The notes under the pieces are model-generated. The model ran no database searches. It saw nothing but the letters and a program-made list of their open reading frames with translations, and was not told where the DNA came from. The translations under genes were made by a program, and so were the position numbers. A stretch of 64,000 nucleotides of DNA from Deltaproteobacteria bacterium (GTDB taxonomy: Bacteria; Myxococcota_A; Polyangia; Haliangiales; JADYYK01), in the NCBI GenBank assembly GCA_020853705.1, contig JADYYK010000158.1, positions 1 through 64,000 on the forward strand. Reading direction: 5' to 3'. Positions 1 through 8,339 of this stretch are shown piece by piece (the first letter of the stretch is position 1; each line of letters begins with the position of its first letter).

Positions 1-27
1 CGAGGCGCCCGGCGAGCGAGGAGCCGC

Positions 28-77
28 GAGCACCGAAGCGCAGCGTACTGGCCGTACGTGAGCATCGGAGCGCAGCG
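28..77. repeat. 18-bp imperfect direct repeats around a small dyad
   Basis: GAGCACCGAAGCGCAGCG (28-45) recurs as GAGCATCGGAGCGCAGCG (60-77), 16 of 18 bases identical. The spacer carries the inverted repeat CGTAC-TGGCC-GTACG (44-58). The reading frame on + is open from the window edge to a TGA at 118-120, so this could also be the tail of a gene entering from the left; I cannot decide. The GCGAGCACCG core resembles the start of the hexamer tract near 20431. Confidence 0.4.
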
Positions 78-138
78 GCGACGAAGCTCCCCGGGATGGA
101 TCGGTCGCGAGAGCGATTGAGATATTCATTCGCGGGCC

Positions 139-1326
139 CTATGCGAGGGGGAGGTCGACTTCGGCGATGCCGCGGTAGACTTGGACCATCTGCGCTGGCG
201 CAGCCGGGGCAGATGTCCGGGCAGCGGCCGCGGTGGCGACGGGGCCTGCGCTGGTGACGACGGCGCCCGCGCTCTTGGCCGCGGCGGCCTCGGCGGCCAG
301 CAGGCGCTCGCGCCACAGCGTCTTCCGGATCGACACCAGCGCGATCTCGAGCTGGTCGTCGGTCGGCTCACGCGTGGTCAGGTTCTGCAGCAGGAGGCCC
401 GGCGCGGTCAGCATGCGCACGAAGAGGTTCTTCTGCGCGAAGCGGCCCGACAGCTTGATGGCCTCGTAGGCGATCCCGGCGACCGGGAACATCAGCGGGA
501 TCTTGATCGCGATCTTGGCCAGGTTGTCGACCACCTTGCTGCCCGAGATCGGGAAGCGCAGCACCAGGGCGAACAAGATGATCGACGTCGTGATCACGAT
601 GAGCAGGAACGAGGTGCCGCAGCGCGGATGGAAGCGCGTCTGCGCGCGGGCGTTGTCCACCGTCAGCGGCAGGCCCTGCTCGTAGGTGTAGATCGCCTTG
701 TGCTCCGCGCCGTGATACTGGAACACGCGGCGCACGTCGGGCATCAGGCCGATGAGGCCGAGGTAGCCGAGCAGGATGACCATCTTGATGGCGCCGTCCA
801 CGGCGTGGAACGCCACCGAGCTGGAGTCGAAGCCGAGCAGCCAGGTGATGAGGTGCGGCGCGCCGACGAACAGCGCCATGCCCATCGCGATGGAGGTGAT
901 GACCATCAGGACCACGGCGGCCTTGGACAGCTCGGCCGGCGCGGCGGCGGGCTTGCTCTTGCCAGGCTGCCCGGACGTCGCGCTGGCGCTGGCGCCGTCG
1001 CCGCGGGCCTTGGCGGCCGCGGCTTCGGCCTCGGCCTCGCCCAGCACCTGCTGGTTGGCCGAGAAGCTGAGCGCCGCGATGCCGTTGACCATGGCCTCGA
1101 GCAGCGCGACCCCGCCGCGCAGGAAGGGCCACTTGAGGAAGCCGAGGCGGCTCCACACCGGCTGCCAGGCGTCTTCCTTGACGACGATCTCTCCGTTGGG
1201 GCGCCGGCACACGACCGCGAACGAGCGGGCCGAGCGCATCATGACGCCTTCGATCACGGCCTGCCCGCCCACGTCCAGCTTGGGGCAGGCAGGCATCAGG
1301 TCCAGCGGCTGCTCAGTTCGAGGCAT
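139..1326 (-). CDS. DUF1385 family membrane protein
   Basis: A 395-aa protein of the DUF1385 family, function not established; the family is typically encoded next to rpmE and rho. The family hallmark VGGQAVIEGVMMRS lies near the N-terminus (about residues 19-32), and HGAEHKAIYTYEQG follows in the middle. About four hydrophobic segments (for example MVILLGYLGLIGLM and FLLIVITTSIILFALVLRF) predict an inner-membrane protein. The C-terminal ~45 residues are an Ala-rich tail, and an Ala/Gly-rich insert lies around residues 98-130. The ATG at 1326 overlaps the 3' end of rpmE by 14 nt, implying translational coupling; an internal ATG at 1296 is the alternative start but has no better ribosome site. 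Confidence 0.9.
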   Translation of the reverse strand: MPRTEQPLDLMPACPKLDVGGQAVIEGVMMRSARSFAVVCRRPNGEIVVKEDAWQPVWSRLGFLKWPFLRGGVALLEAMVNGIAALSFSANQQVLGEAEAEAAAAKARGDGASASATSGQPGKSKPAAAPAELSKAAVVLMVITSIAMGMALFVGAPHLITWLLGFDSSSVAFHAVDGAIKMVILLGYLGLIGLMPDVRRVFQYHGAEHKAIYTYEQGLPLTVDNARAQTRFHPRCGTSFLLIVITTSIILFALVLRFPISGSKVVDNLAKIAIKIPLMFPVAGIAYEAIKLSGRFAQKNLFVRMLTAPGLLLQNLTTREPTDDQLEIALVSIRKTLWRERLLAAEAAAAKSAGAVVTSAGPVATAAAARTSAPAAPAQMVQVYRGIAEVDLPLA

Positions 1327-1600
1327 CGCCCTCGGGCTTGGCCGCCGGAGCCGCCGCAGTCGCCTCGGCCTTCTTCTTCACGGGCGCCATGCCCGGCTTG
1401 GGCGACTTCTTGTACTTGGTCTCGAAGCGCTCGATGCGACCCGCGGTGTCCACCAGCTTGTGCTTGCCGGTGTAGAACGGGTGGCAGTTCGAGCAGATTT
1501 CCGTCGCGAAATCGCCGCGCGTCGAGAACGTGTCGACCACGCTGCCGCAGGCGCAGGAGATCTTGGCGGGCTTGTAGTCGGGGTGCAGATCGGCCTTCAT
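1313..1600 (-). CDS. rpmE: 50S ribosomal protein L31
   Basis: Ribosomal protein L31 of the zinc-binding type, 95 aa. The N-terminal part MKADLHPDYKPAKISCACGS is typical, and the zinc ligands CAC and CSNC are both present, so this is the Zn-containing form rather than the Cys-less paralogue. The core ends near residue 70; the last ~20 residues are a Lys/Ala-rich extension longer than in most bacteria. GAGG about 8-11 nt upstream serves as ribosome binding site. It is co-transcribed with the overlapping DUF1385 gene. The usual upstream neighbour rho lies about 10 kb away on the same strand. Confidence 0.97.
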   Translation of the reverse strand: MKADLHPDYKPAKISCACGSVVDTFSTRGDFATEICSNCHPFYTGKHKLVDTAGRIERFETKYKKSPKPGMAPVKKKAEATAAAPAAKPEGDASN

Positions 1601-1660
1601 CGCAGAACCTCAGGTGAATGTACGGGAGGAGGGAGGGATAGTCGAGGCGTGGAGGAAAGT

Positions 1661-1735
1661 CAATGGCTCCAGCTTGCTGGAGCCATTGTCCGGTTCCGGA
1701 GCCGGACAATCCCTCCAGCAGGGCTGGAGGGATTG
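1661..1735. repeat. Twin CAAT...ATTG palindromes with a TCCGG linker
   Basis: Two perfect hairpins lie between a lipoprotein gene and rpmE. 1661-1688 is CAATGGCTCCAGC-TT-GCTGGAGCCATTG. 1707-1735 is CAATCCCTCCAGC-AGG-GCTGGAGGGATTG. The 18-nt linker between them (1689-1706) is itself dyad-like, built from TCCGG and CCGGA. The second hairpin starts 8 nt after the stop codon at 1744, so termination of the leftward lipoprotein gene is plausible, although there is no T-run. The same CAAT/ATTG ends and TCCGG tail recur after rho and after an FHA gene. Confidence 0.85.
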
Positions 1736-1743
1736 ATGCCGGG

Positions 1744-3198
1744 CTAGCCGATCTGGATGCAGTCGGAGACCTCGAGGATGAGGTACTCGAGGATGCGCTC
1801 CTGGGCGCTCAGCGGCATGGACGAGCAGTAGTTCGGCCACTCGCGCCAGGTCAGCGGGGTGAACAGACCGTCGCCGTCCGGATCGGGCCGACCCAGCGTG
1901 TGGTACGAGGTGTACAGCACGCGACCGCACATGTTGTAGTCGAAGCTGACCGTCAGCGGGCGGCTCTGCATGCCCGACTTGGCGGCGGCGTCCTCGACCC
2001 ACAGCTTGGTGCCGACGCCGTTGGCCAGCGGCAGGATGCCGATCATGGGCACCCACTGCACCAGCCAGTGCGTGATGTTGACCTGGTCGGGCTTGGGGTT
2101 GACCACCGAGTTGGCGCCCAGCTGGGTCTCGATGGCGACCAGCCAGTCGAGCAGCTTGGGCTGCATGACCTTGCCGCTGACGGAGTCGCCGGTGGGCACG
2201 GTGCCGACCTTGGCCGCGCTGTTGGTCTCCGGGGTGTCGGACTGCGCGCCGCCCTGGAAGGTGATGTACTTGGCGAACTGCGGCACCTGCTCGACCCAGT
2301 CGTAGGACCAGTCGGTGACGTAGAGGCGGCCGCCCGAGCGCACATACTCTTCCATGTTCGCCTTCAGGCTGGCGTCGGTGGCGTACATCTTCTCGAGCTC
2401 GTCGCCCGAGCAGTTGATGAAGAGGATGTTGTAGGTGAGCAGCTTGGCCTTGTCCTGGATCAGCGCCTTGATGTTGCCCAGCGTGCCCGCGGTGCCGCCC
2501 ATGATGGTGTCGGTGCCGCCGAGGCCGTCGTCGAAGGTGTGGGTCAGGTTGTCGTAGCGATCGAACGCGGTGGCGTCGAGCCCGAAGCCGTTGGGGCCCA
2601 TGACGCACTCCATGGCGTCATAGTCGCCGGTCGCGATCGCGATCTTGGGCAGGTTGCCCTCGCTGCGGTTCTTGGGCAGCGTCAGCTTGGCCAGGCCGGT
2701 CTGCGTGGTCAGGTCGTTGGCCTCGCAGTCGTTGATGTTGATGGTGAAGTAGCGCCGGAAGCGCCCCTTCTGGATGGCCAGCTCGACCGGGCCGCCGCCG
2801 GTGGGGACGGGGACGTTGTCGAGCGTGAAGCGGCCGTTGACGTCGGTCAGCACGCTGACCCAGGCCGGATCGGCCGGGCTGGAGCAGACCTCGCACGCCA
2901 CGTTGGCGGGGAACTCGTTCTTGCTCTTGGCGACGTAGACGCGCGCCACCGGGACCGGGACGTCACCCTTGGGGGTGAAGACCTGGCCGATGATCTGCGT
3001 GGTCTTGCCCGCGGGGCAGTTCTGCGCGCAGCCGGCGCCCGTGCAGTTCTGGTTCGAGCCGTCGATCTTGGTGGTGCCACCATCGTTGGGCATGGTGTCG
3101 TCGTCGTCGTCGCCGCCCGCGGAGCCGGGGCCGCAGCCAGCCAGCGTGATCGACAGGATCAGCGCGAATCCAAGCGAGAAAGGCTTCACCAGCTTCAT
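1744..3198 (-). CDS. Surface lipoprotein with carboxypeptidase-regulatory-like and GATase-like domains
   Basis: A 484-aa secreted lipoprotein of unknown function. The ATG at 3198 gives a signal peptide ending in the lipobox LAGC, followed by an Asp-rich stretch (GGDDDDD). An AAGGTGGG ribosome site precedes it; a GTG at 3210 is an alternative. After a Cys-rich spacer (CTGAGCAQNCP), residues about 65-160 look like a carboxypeptidase-regulatory-like fold (VNGRFTLDNVPVP). Residues about 235-480 resemble a ThuA/GATase-like Rossmann domain (YNILFINCSGDELEKMY, GGRLYVTDWSYDW, GRVLYTSYHTLG). Proteins of this architecture are common on myxobacterial cell surfaces. The domain readings are by eye. The twin palindromes follow immediately. 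Confidence 0.75.
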   Translation of the reverse strand: MKLVKPFSLGFALILSITLAGCGPGSAGGDDDDDTMPNDGGTTKIDGSNQNCTGAGCAQNCPAGKTTQIIGQVFTPKGDVPVPVARVYVAKSKNEFPANVACEVCSSPADPAWVSVLTDVNGRFTLDNVPVPTGGGPVELAIQKGRFRRYFTININDCEANDLTTQTGLAKLTLPKNRSEGNLPKIAIATGDYDAMECVMGPNGFGLDATAFDRYDNLTHTFDDGLGGTDTIMGGTAGTLGNIKALIQDKAKLLTYNILFINCSGDELEKMYATDASLKANMEEYVRSGGRLYVTDWSYDWVEQVPQFAKYITFQGGAQSDTPETNSAAKVGTVPTGDSVSGKVMQPKLLDWLVAIETQLGANSVVNPKPDQVNITHWLVQWVPMIGILPLANGVGTKLWVEDAAAKSGMQSRPLTVSFDYNMCGRVLYTSYHTLGRPDPDGDGLFTPLTWREWPNYCSSMPLSAQERILEYLILEVSDCIQIG

Positions 3199-3360
3199 AG
3201 GGAATCCCACCTTGACCCGCGGGCTTTGTGTTGAAGGCGAAATCGCGGGGCCCGGGATTCATAGCGCTGGCCGTGTAGCGTTGTCAATCCGCCAATGGTT
3301 TGGAAATGCTGATGAATTCTAGAGAATCTCTTTCAGTATCCGAGGTCACCGAAAACACCA

Positions 3361-3384
3361 CGGGCCCACCAGCCGGCGGGCCCG
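3361..3384 (-). terminator. Hairpin downstream of the Cys-rich lipoprotein gene
   Basis: CGGGCCC (3361-3367) and GGGCCCG (3378-3384) form a 7-bp G+C stem 26 nt after the stop codon at 3410, followed on the minus strand by GTGGTGTTTT. This is a plausible intrinsic terminator with a weak T-run. Confidence 0.55.
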
Positions 3385-3409
3385 CGGGGGATTCAGGATG
3401 GCGACGGGG

Positions 3410-4432
3410 CTACTGGACGACGCAGCGACCGGCCTGGCAGACCGCCGTCTTGCCCTGGCAGGGCTGACGGAAGCACTGCACCATGGTGCTGGCCGAGCAG
3501 GTCGCGGGGCGCTGGTTGTGGCCGAGGACCTCGCAAGCGCAGGGGTTCGAGGGGCAGTACTGGTCGTACAGGGTGCAGTCGGCGTCGCTGGCGCAGCCGC
3601 CCGGGATGGGGTCGCAGCTCGGGGTGCCGTCGGCGTCATTGCAGGTGGTGCCCGGGGCGCACAGCACGGTGGCGCAGGTCAGCTGCGGCACGCAGCGCGG
3701 GGTGGCGCCTTCCTGCACGCAGGTGGTGCCGGCGGCGCAGCGCACGTTGGCGCAGGTCACGTTGGGCACGCACTCGGCGATCGGGTTGCACGGGGTGGTG
3801 ATGCACTGGATCTGGACCTCTTCGCAGTGGAAGCCCGAGGCGCAGCGCACCGTGGCGCAGGCGCTGACCGGCACGCAGCTGGGCGCGCGCACGTCGATGC
3901 GGTAGTACTGCACCCAGTTGATGCGCGGCACGGTGGGGGCGCGGAAGCGCGCCAGCACGTAGGGGCGGGTCAGCGCCAGGGTGACCGGGCAGCCCTCGCC
4001 GGGCGAGCTCAGGCGCGTGGTGATCTTGATGGTGACGCCGCTGTCCGAGCGGCGGATGTTCTGGATCGAGGCGGCGTAGCCACCGCTGTTCTGGCGCCCG
4101 GCGTCGTACAGCATGACCCAGTCGCCGGCGGCGAAGTTCACGCTGGCGGGGGCGGAGTGGCCGAAGTACCGGCGGTACGAGGCCGCGGTGGTGAACAGCT
4201 TGCGGACCTCTCCGCTGGGGGCCGGCAGGGTGTCATTGAAGGTGGTGAACGAGATCGACGGGCGGTCGGCCTTGGCCTCGGGATCGGCGGACAGCTCGGC
4301 GGTGGCGCTCTCCTCGGGCAGGATCCCCTCTTCGTCTTCCTGGGCACAGCCCGAGGAGGCGAACGAGGCGGCGGCGAGGACGATGGCCGAGGCGAACAGC
4401 AGCGCAGTGGTGAAGTGACGAGTGGTCTTCAT
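3410..4432 (-). CDS. Cys-rich lipoprotein with repeated CxVxC modules
   Basis: A 340-aa predicted lipoprotein. The start MKTTRHFTTALL (ATG at 4432) gives a clean signal peptide with a lipobox-like SSGC. The N-terminal ~140 residues form a non-repetitive domain containing FAAGDWVMLYDAGRQNSGGYA. The C-terminal half has four repeats beginning C-ATVRC, C-ANVRC, C-ATVLC and C-ASDADC, each about 35-40 residues with six or so cysteines, of the follistatin/EGF-like kind common in myxobacterial extracellular proteins. Disulfide-bonded surface exposure is the natural inference; no function can be assigned. It is transcribed toward the lipoprotein at 1744 but with a 211-nt gap and its own hairpin. Confidence 0.75.
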   Translation of the reverse strand: MKTTRHFTTALLFASAIVLAAASFASSGCAQEDEEGILPEESATAELSADPEAKADRPSISFTTFNDTLPAPSGEVRKLFTTAASYRRYFGHSAPASVNFAAGDWVMLYDAGRQNSGGYAASIQNIRRSDSGVTIKITTRLSSPGEGCPVTLALTRPYVLARFRAPTVPRINWVQYYRIDVRAPSCVPVSACATVRCASGFHCEEVQIQCITTPCNPIAECVPNVTCANVRCAAGTTCVQEGATPRCVPQLTCATVLCAPGTTCNDADGTPSCDPIPGGCASDADCTLYDQYCPSNPCACEVLGHNQRPATCSASTMVQCFRQPCQGKTAVCQAGRCVVQ

Positions 4433-4556
4433 GCCGCCGCCCACGAGCAAGGTGTGTGCCGAGGTGGGCTGAACCCAAGTTCATGGAATCATGATGCGTG
4501 CTGTGTGATCGATCGGACAATGCGCCGGCTGGAGGGGTGGCCAGTGCGCCAGGCTG

Positions 4557-5390
4557 TCACGGCCCGAGGACGAGGTGCAGCGCGCGCAGGATGGCCCAGG
4601 GTCGAGGCGGACAGCCGCTGACATAGGCGTCGACCGGGACCACGCGATCGGCGCCGCCGCGCGAGGCCTCCGAGGTGCCGAAGATCCCCCCCGAGATGGC
4701 GCACGCGCCCATGGCGACCACCAGGCGTGGCCGCGGCATGGCGTCGAGGCTGCGCACCAGGGCGAGCTCGAGGTTGGCGGTGACCACGCCGCTGATGAGC
4801 AGGAGATCGGCGTGGCGCGGGCTGGCCACGAAGTCGAAGCCGAAGCGCTGCAGGTCATAGATCGGCGCCTGCAGCTGGTTGAGCTCCCAGTCGCAGCCGT
4901 TGCAGCCACCGGCGTCGAGGTGGCGGATGTGCAGCGAGCGGCCCAGGCGGCGCCGGATGGCCTCGCTCAGCCGGCTGCCCTCCTGGAGCAGGCGGACGCC
5001 GTCATCGAGCGCGGGGCTGGTGAAGGCGCTGGCGGGGCCCGTGATGGGGAAGCGGCGCACCAGGTCGGCGCGGCTGCGCGCGATCATGGGCTCGATGGCG
5101 ACCGGGCGGAAGGCGGCGCCGGGGCCGTCGGCGCACAGGCCGCAGAAGACGCAGCGGCCGTCGTCGAGCCGGACGCTGGCGCCGGCGCAGCCGGGGTCCT
5201 GGTCGTCGGGGACGACGCTGATGGCGCGGGTCGGGCACAGCTCGAGCGCGGCCTGCAGCGCGGCGGCGCCGGGCGCGGGCGAGGCCAGCTCGTAGCGGCC
5301 GATGGCGGCGCCGGGGAAGCCGGCCTCGGGGCCCGGCGAGGTCTCGGTGGCGCGGCCTCCGCGCAGGGCGTCGGTGATGAGCTTCAGCAT
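4557..5390 (-). CDS. Ehr/Hyf-type small (NuoB-like) subunit fused to a degenerate ferredoxin domain
   Basis: A 277-aa electron-transfer subunit of the group-4 hydrogenase/complex-I family. The C-terminal part (about 150-277) is HycG/HyfI/NuoB-like with all four ligands of the proximal [4Fe-4S] cluster: GGCNGCD (C163, C166), MGACAISGG (C230) and SGCPPRP (C260). The N-terminal ~100 residues are the remains of a HycF/HyfH-type ferredoxin: LCPTRAI (C52) and CVFCGLC (C80, C83, C86), enough for one cluster rather than two. Separate HyfH and HyfI proteins are therefore fused into one chain. It is the last gene of the operon, 13 nt after the large-subunit gene. Confidence 0.88.
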   Translation of the reverse strand: MLKLITDALRGGRATETSPGPEAGFPGAAIGRYELASPAPGAAALQAALELCPTRAISVVPDDQDPGCAGASVRLDDGRCVFCGLCADGPGAAFRPVAIEPMIARSRADLVRRFPITGPASAFTSPALDDGVRLLQEGSRLSEAIRRRLGRSLHIRHLDAGGCNGCDWELNQLQAPIYDLQRFGFDFVASPRHADLLLISGVVTANLELALVRSLDAMPRPRLVVAMGACAISGGIFGTSEASRGGADRVVPVDAYVSGCPPRPWAILRALHLVLGP

Positions 5391-5403
5391 GGTGGCACCG
5401 GGG

Positions 5404-6903
5404 TCACAGATCGCAGCCCGCGTAGGACAGGTTGAAGCTCTTGTTGATGAGCGGGAAGTCCGGGACGATGTTGCCCGGCATGGCGTGCTCGATGGCCGGC
5501 CAGTTCATGCGCGAGGGCGAGCGCACGCGCAGCCCGCTGATGCGTCCGGCCTCGAGGCGCACCCAGGTCACGAGCTCGCCGCGGGCGCCCTCGCTCCAGC
5601 CCAGCCCCTCGCCGCTGTCGCGGGTGGCGGCGCCGGGTCCGCGGGCGGCGTCGGCGGCGGCGTCGGCGCGGGTCAGCAGCGCCTCGATGCGCTGGCACAG
5701 GCGCAGCGACTCGCGCGCCTCGGCCACGCGCACGCGGGCGCGCGCCGCGACGTCGCCGGCGCGGTCGGTGACCACCACGAGATCGCGGTAGGCCTCGGTG
5801 TCGGCGGGCGACGCGAAGTCGAGGTCGGCGCGGCTGTCGAGGGCCAGGCCGCTGCCGCGCGCGACCACGCCCACGGTGGCCAGGTTGCGCGCGTGCTCGG
5901 GCGACAGGACGCCGGTGCCGGTCAGGCGCTCGAGGTTGGAGGCGGTGCCGAACAGCTTGTCGGCCACGCGCTCCAGCGCGGCGGCCTGCTCGGTCAGGAG
6001 CGCCAGCGCGGCGGCGCGCTCGGCCGCGCCGGGCAGCCGACGCACGCCGCCCAGGCAGATGAGGTTGCGCAGCCAGCGGCTGCCGGTCAGCTGCTGGCTG
6101 GCCGCGAGCAGGCGCTCCTTGATGATGAGGCCCTCGGCCAGCAGGCTGGCCAGCGCGGTGCCGGCGCACAGGTTGCCGAGGTCCCCGGCGTGGTTGGTGA
6201 AGCGCTCCAGCTCGAGCAGCAGCGAGCGCATCAGGGCGTGCGCGGGCGGCACCGGGCAGCCCAGGGCATGCTCCATCGCCCGCGCCAGCGCCAGCGAGTG
6301 GGCCACGCTGCCGCTGCCGCTGATGCGTTCGCCCAGCACCAGGGCGGCGGCCGGGGTCAGGCCGCGCGCCAGCCGCTCGACGCCGCGGTGCACGTAGAAC
6401 AGGCGGATCTCGAGGCCGAGCACGGTCTCGCCCACGGCGCTGAAGCGGAAGTGGCCGGGCTCGATGATGCCGGCGTGGATGGGGCCGACCCGGATCTCCA
6501 TCACGCCGTCGCCCTCGATGTGGCGGAAGGCGTAGTCGTCGGGGTGCCTGAGCAGCGGGCGCTCGTCGGGCGAGTCGGTGAAGCGCACCCCGTACAGATC
6601 GCGGACCTCGCGCTCGGCCCACGACGCGCCCGGGCAGGCCAGGGCGATCGAGGGCGCCTCGCGCAGCGCGGGCAGGCCGAGCAGCAGCGGCGCGCGCTGG
6701 CCCGGCACCATGAAGACGTGATCGAGGCGCACGCCGTCGGCCTCGGGGTGCGCCAGCAGGGCGGCGAAGCGCCAGCCGTCGGCCACGCCATGGTCGACGA
6801 TGGCGCGCAGCCGCTCGGGCGCGACGTGGTGGCCGTGCACGGGCTCGAGGCGGTGCAGGGCGGGCAGCCCGCGCACCAGGGCCAGCGCGCTGGTCAGCGT
6901 CAT
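5404..6903 (-). CDS. Ehr-type large subunit (NuoC/NuoD or HycE/HyfG-like) lacking NiFe ligands
   Basis: A 499-aa fusion of a NuoC-like N-terminal domain (about 1-120; WAEREVRDLYGVRF) and a NuoD/HycE-like large subunit. EPGHFRF and LFYVHRGVERLA align with the HycE/HyfG family. The L1 motif that in active hydrogenases reads R-x-CGIC-x-x-H-S is ERISGSGSVAHS here (S195 and G198 in place of Cys). The C-terminal L2 motif is SFNLSYAGCDL, again without the CxxC pair. The protein therefore cannot bind a NiFe centre in the known way. This is the signature of Ehr (energy-converting hydrogenase related) complexes. Its stop codon is 13 nt before the small-subunit gene, and its start overlaps the antiporter gene by 4 nt. 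The start is the ATG at 6903. Confidence 0.9.
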   Translation of the reverse strand: MTLTSALALVRGLPALHRLEPVHGHHVAPERLRAIVDHGVADGWRFAALLAHPEADGVRLDHVFMVPGQRAPLLLGLPALREAPSIALACPGASWAEREVRDLYGVRFTDSPDERPLLRHPDDYAFRHIEGDGVMEIRVGPIHAGIIEPGHFRFSAVGETVLGLEIRLFYVHRGVERLARGLTPAAALVLGERISGSGSVAHSLALARAMEHALGCPVPPAHALMRSLLLELERFTNHAGDLGNLCAGTALASLLAEGLIIKERLLAASQQLTGSRWLRNLICLGGVRRLPGAAERAAALALLTEQAAALERVADKLFGTASNLERLTGTGVLSPEHARNLATVGVVARGSGLALDSRADLDFASPADTEAYRDLVVVTDRAGDVAARARVRVAEARESLRLCQRIEALLTRADAAADAARGPGAATRDSGEGLGWSEGARGELVTWVRLEAGRISGLRVRSPSRMNWPAIEHAMPGNIVPDFPLINKSFNLSYAGCDL

Positions 6904-8339
6904 GGCGAGAGCCCCCGGGCCACGTCGCCGAGCTGGCTCCACAGCTCGGTGGGCAGGCCGACGCCGACCCAGACCATGGCCAGCAGCACCGGCACGCCGA
7001 TGGCCAGGGCCGCGGTGCGGTGGCCGCCTGGCCTCGGCACCGGCTCGTCGGCGCGCGCGAAGACCACGCGCAGGGTGGCCGCGATGACGACGCCGAAGAT
7101 GACCGCCAGCACCAGGGTGACGAGCAGGCCGACGACCACGTGGTCGGCCGCGAACAGCGCGCGCAGCACGGTCAGCTCGCTGGCGAACATGCCGAAGGGC
7201 GGGAAGCCCAGCGCCGCGGCCATGGTGACCAGGAAGACCGCGGCCAGCGCCGGCGAGCCGGCGAACAGGCCGGGGCCGCTGCGGCTGTCGGCGCTGCCGC
7301 GCGCGCTGACCACGAAGCCGAGCAGGCCGAAGGCCAGCGCCTTGAGGGTGCCGTTGGTCAGCAGGTGGAGCAGGCCGCCGCGCACGGCGTCGGGCTCCAG
7401 GCCGCAGGCGAGCAGGATGAGGCCCATGTGCTCCACGCTGGTGAAGGCCAGGATGCGGCGGAAGTCGCGCTCGCGCGCGGCCAGCAGGGTGGCGGCCAGC
7501 AGCGAGCCCAGCCCGATGGTGACGAAGGCGTGCGACACCAGCGCGCCCTCGCCGGCGGCCGAGGCCAGCGCGCCAAAGCGCAGGATGGCGCCCAGCGGCA
7601 CCGCGACGGCGGCGCCGGCCAGCAGCGCGGTGACCGGCGCGGGCGCGGCGGCGTAGGCGTCGGGCTTCCACACGTGCAGCGGGAACAGGCCGACCTTGAG
7701 GCCATAGCCGGCGACCGCCAGCGCGAAGGCGATGCGCAGCGGGCCCGGCGTCAGGGCGTGGCCGGCCGCGCGCAGGCGCAGGAACGACAGCGCGCCGTCG
7801 CCGGCGCCGAGGCCGGCGCTGCCGCCCACGCGGTGCACCAGCGCGGTGGCCAGGAGGCCGATGACCAGGCCGACCGAGCCCAGGATCATGTACTTGAAGG
7901 CGGCCTCCAGCGCCGGCTTGTCGCCGCGCGAGCCGACCAGGAAGGCGCCGAAGACGGCCGACAGCTCCATCGTGATCCACATGACGCCGAGGTGGTCGGC
8001 CAGCGTGGTGCTGAGCAGGGCCCACAGCAGGGCGGCGGCCAGCACGGTGTAGCGGCGAGCGTCGCGCTCGGCGCTGAAGCTGGCGATGCCGATGCAGGCC
8101 GCCACCGCGGCGGCGGCGCTGACCACCACCGCCAGCGAGAGGCCGAGATCGTCACCGCGCAGGTAACCGCGCAGCGTGGTCGGTGGCGGGTCGCCGGCCA
8201 GCACCCCGGCGGCGAGGACGCCGGCCAGCCCGAGCGTGGCCAGCGCGCCCAGCGCGTTGAGCCACAGCGCGAGCCGCCAGGGCAGCACCAGGCTGAGCAG
8301 CGCGACCGCCAGCGGCACCACGATGAGCGCCAGCATCAT
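6900..8339 (-). CDS. Antiporter-like membrane subunit (HyfF/NuoN-like)
   Basis: A 479-aa multi-spanning protein of the proton-conducting antiporter family (Proton_antipo_M; NuoL/M/N, HyfF). Conserved features include YGLKVGLFPLHVWKPDAY, with the Lys-rich helix and HVW loop, AFKYMILGSVGL, and FTSVEHMGLILLACG. About 14 hydrophobic segments are visible. In related complexes this subunit carries part of the ion translocation path. It starts at ATGATG (8339), overlaps the HyfE-like gene by 4 nt and overlaps the large-subunit start by 4 nt. It is the second antiporter-like subunit of the operon, with the HyfB-like protein being the first. Confidence 0.9.
   Translation of the reverse strand: MMLALIVVPLAVALLSLVLPWRLALWLNALGALATLGLAGVLAAGVLAGDPPPTTLRGYLRGDDLGLSLAVVVSAAAAVAACIGIASFSAERDARRYTVLAAALLWALLSTTLADHLGVMWITMELSAVFGAFLVGSRGDKPALEAAFKYMILGSVGLVIGLLATALVHRVGGSAGLGAGDGALSFLRLRAAGHALTPGPLRIAFALAVAGYGLKVGLFPLHVWKPDAYAAAPAPVTALLAGAAVAVPLGAILRFGALASAAGEGALVSHAFVTIGLGSLLAATLLAARERDFRRILAFTSVEHMGLILLACGLEPDAVRGGLLHLLTNGTLKALAFGLLGFVVSARGSADSRSGPGLFAGSPALAAVFLVTMAAALGFPPFGMFASELTVLRALFAADHVVVGLLVTLVLAVIFGVVIAATLRVVFARADEPVPRPGGHRTAALAIGVPVLLAMVWVGVGLPTELWSQLGDVARGLSP

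Noticed and set aside
1..120. C-terminal end of a gene entering from the left
   Set aside because: An open frame ends at 118-120, but its content is repeat-like and no domain can be read, so it is listed only as a repeat.
5302..7656. A 784-aa open frame on + across the Ehr operon
   Set aside because: It runs antisense to clearly coding large-subunit and antiporter genes and has random Ala/Arg/Gln-rich composition, the usual shadow in G+C-rich DNA.
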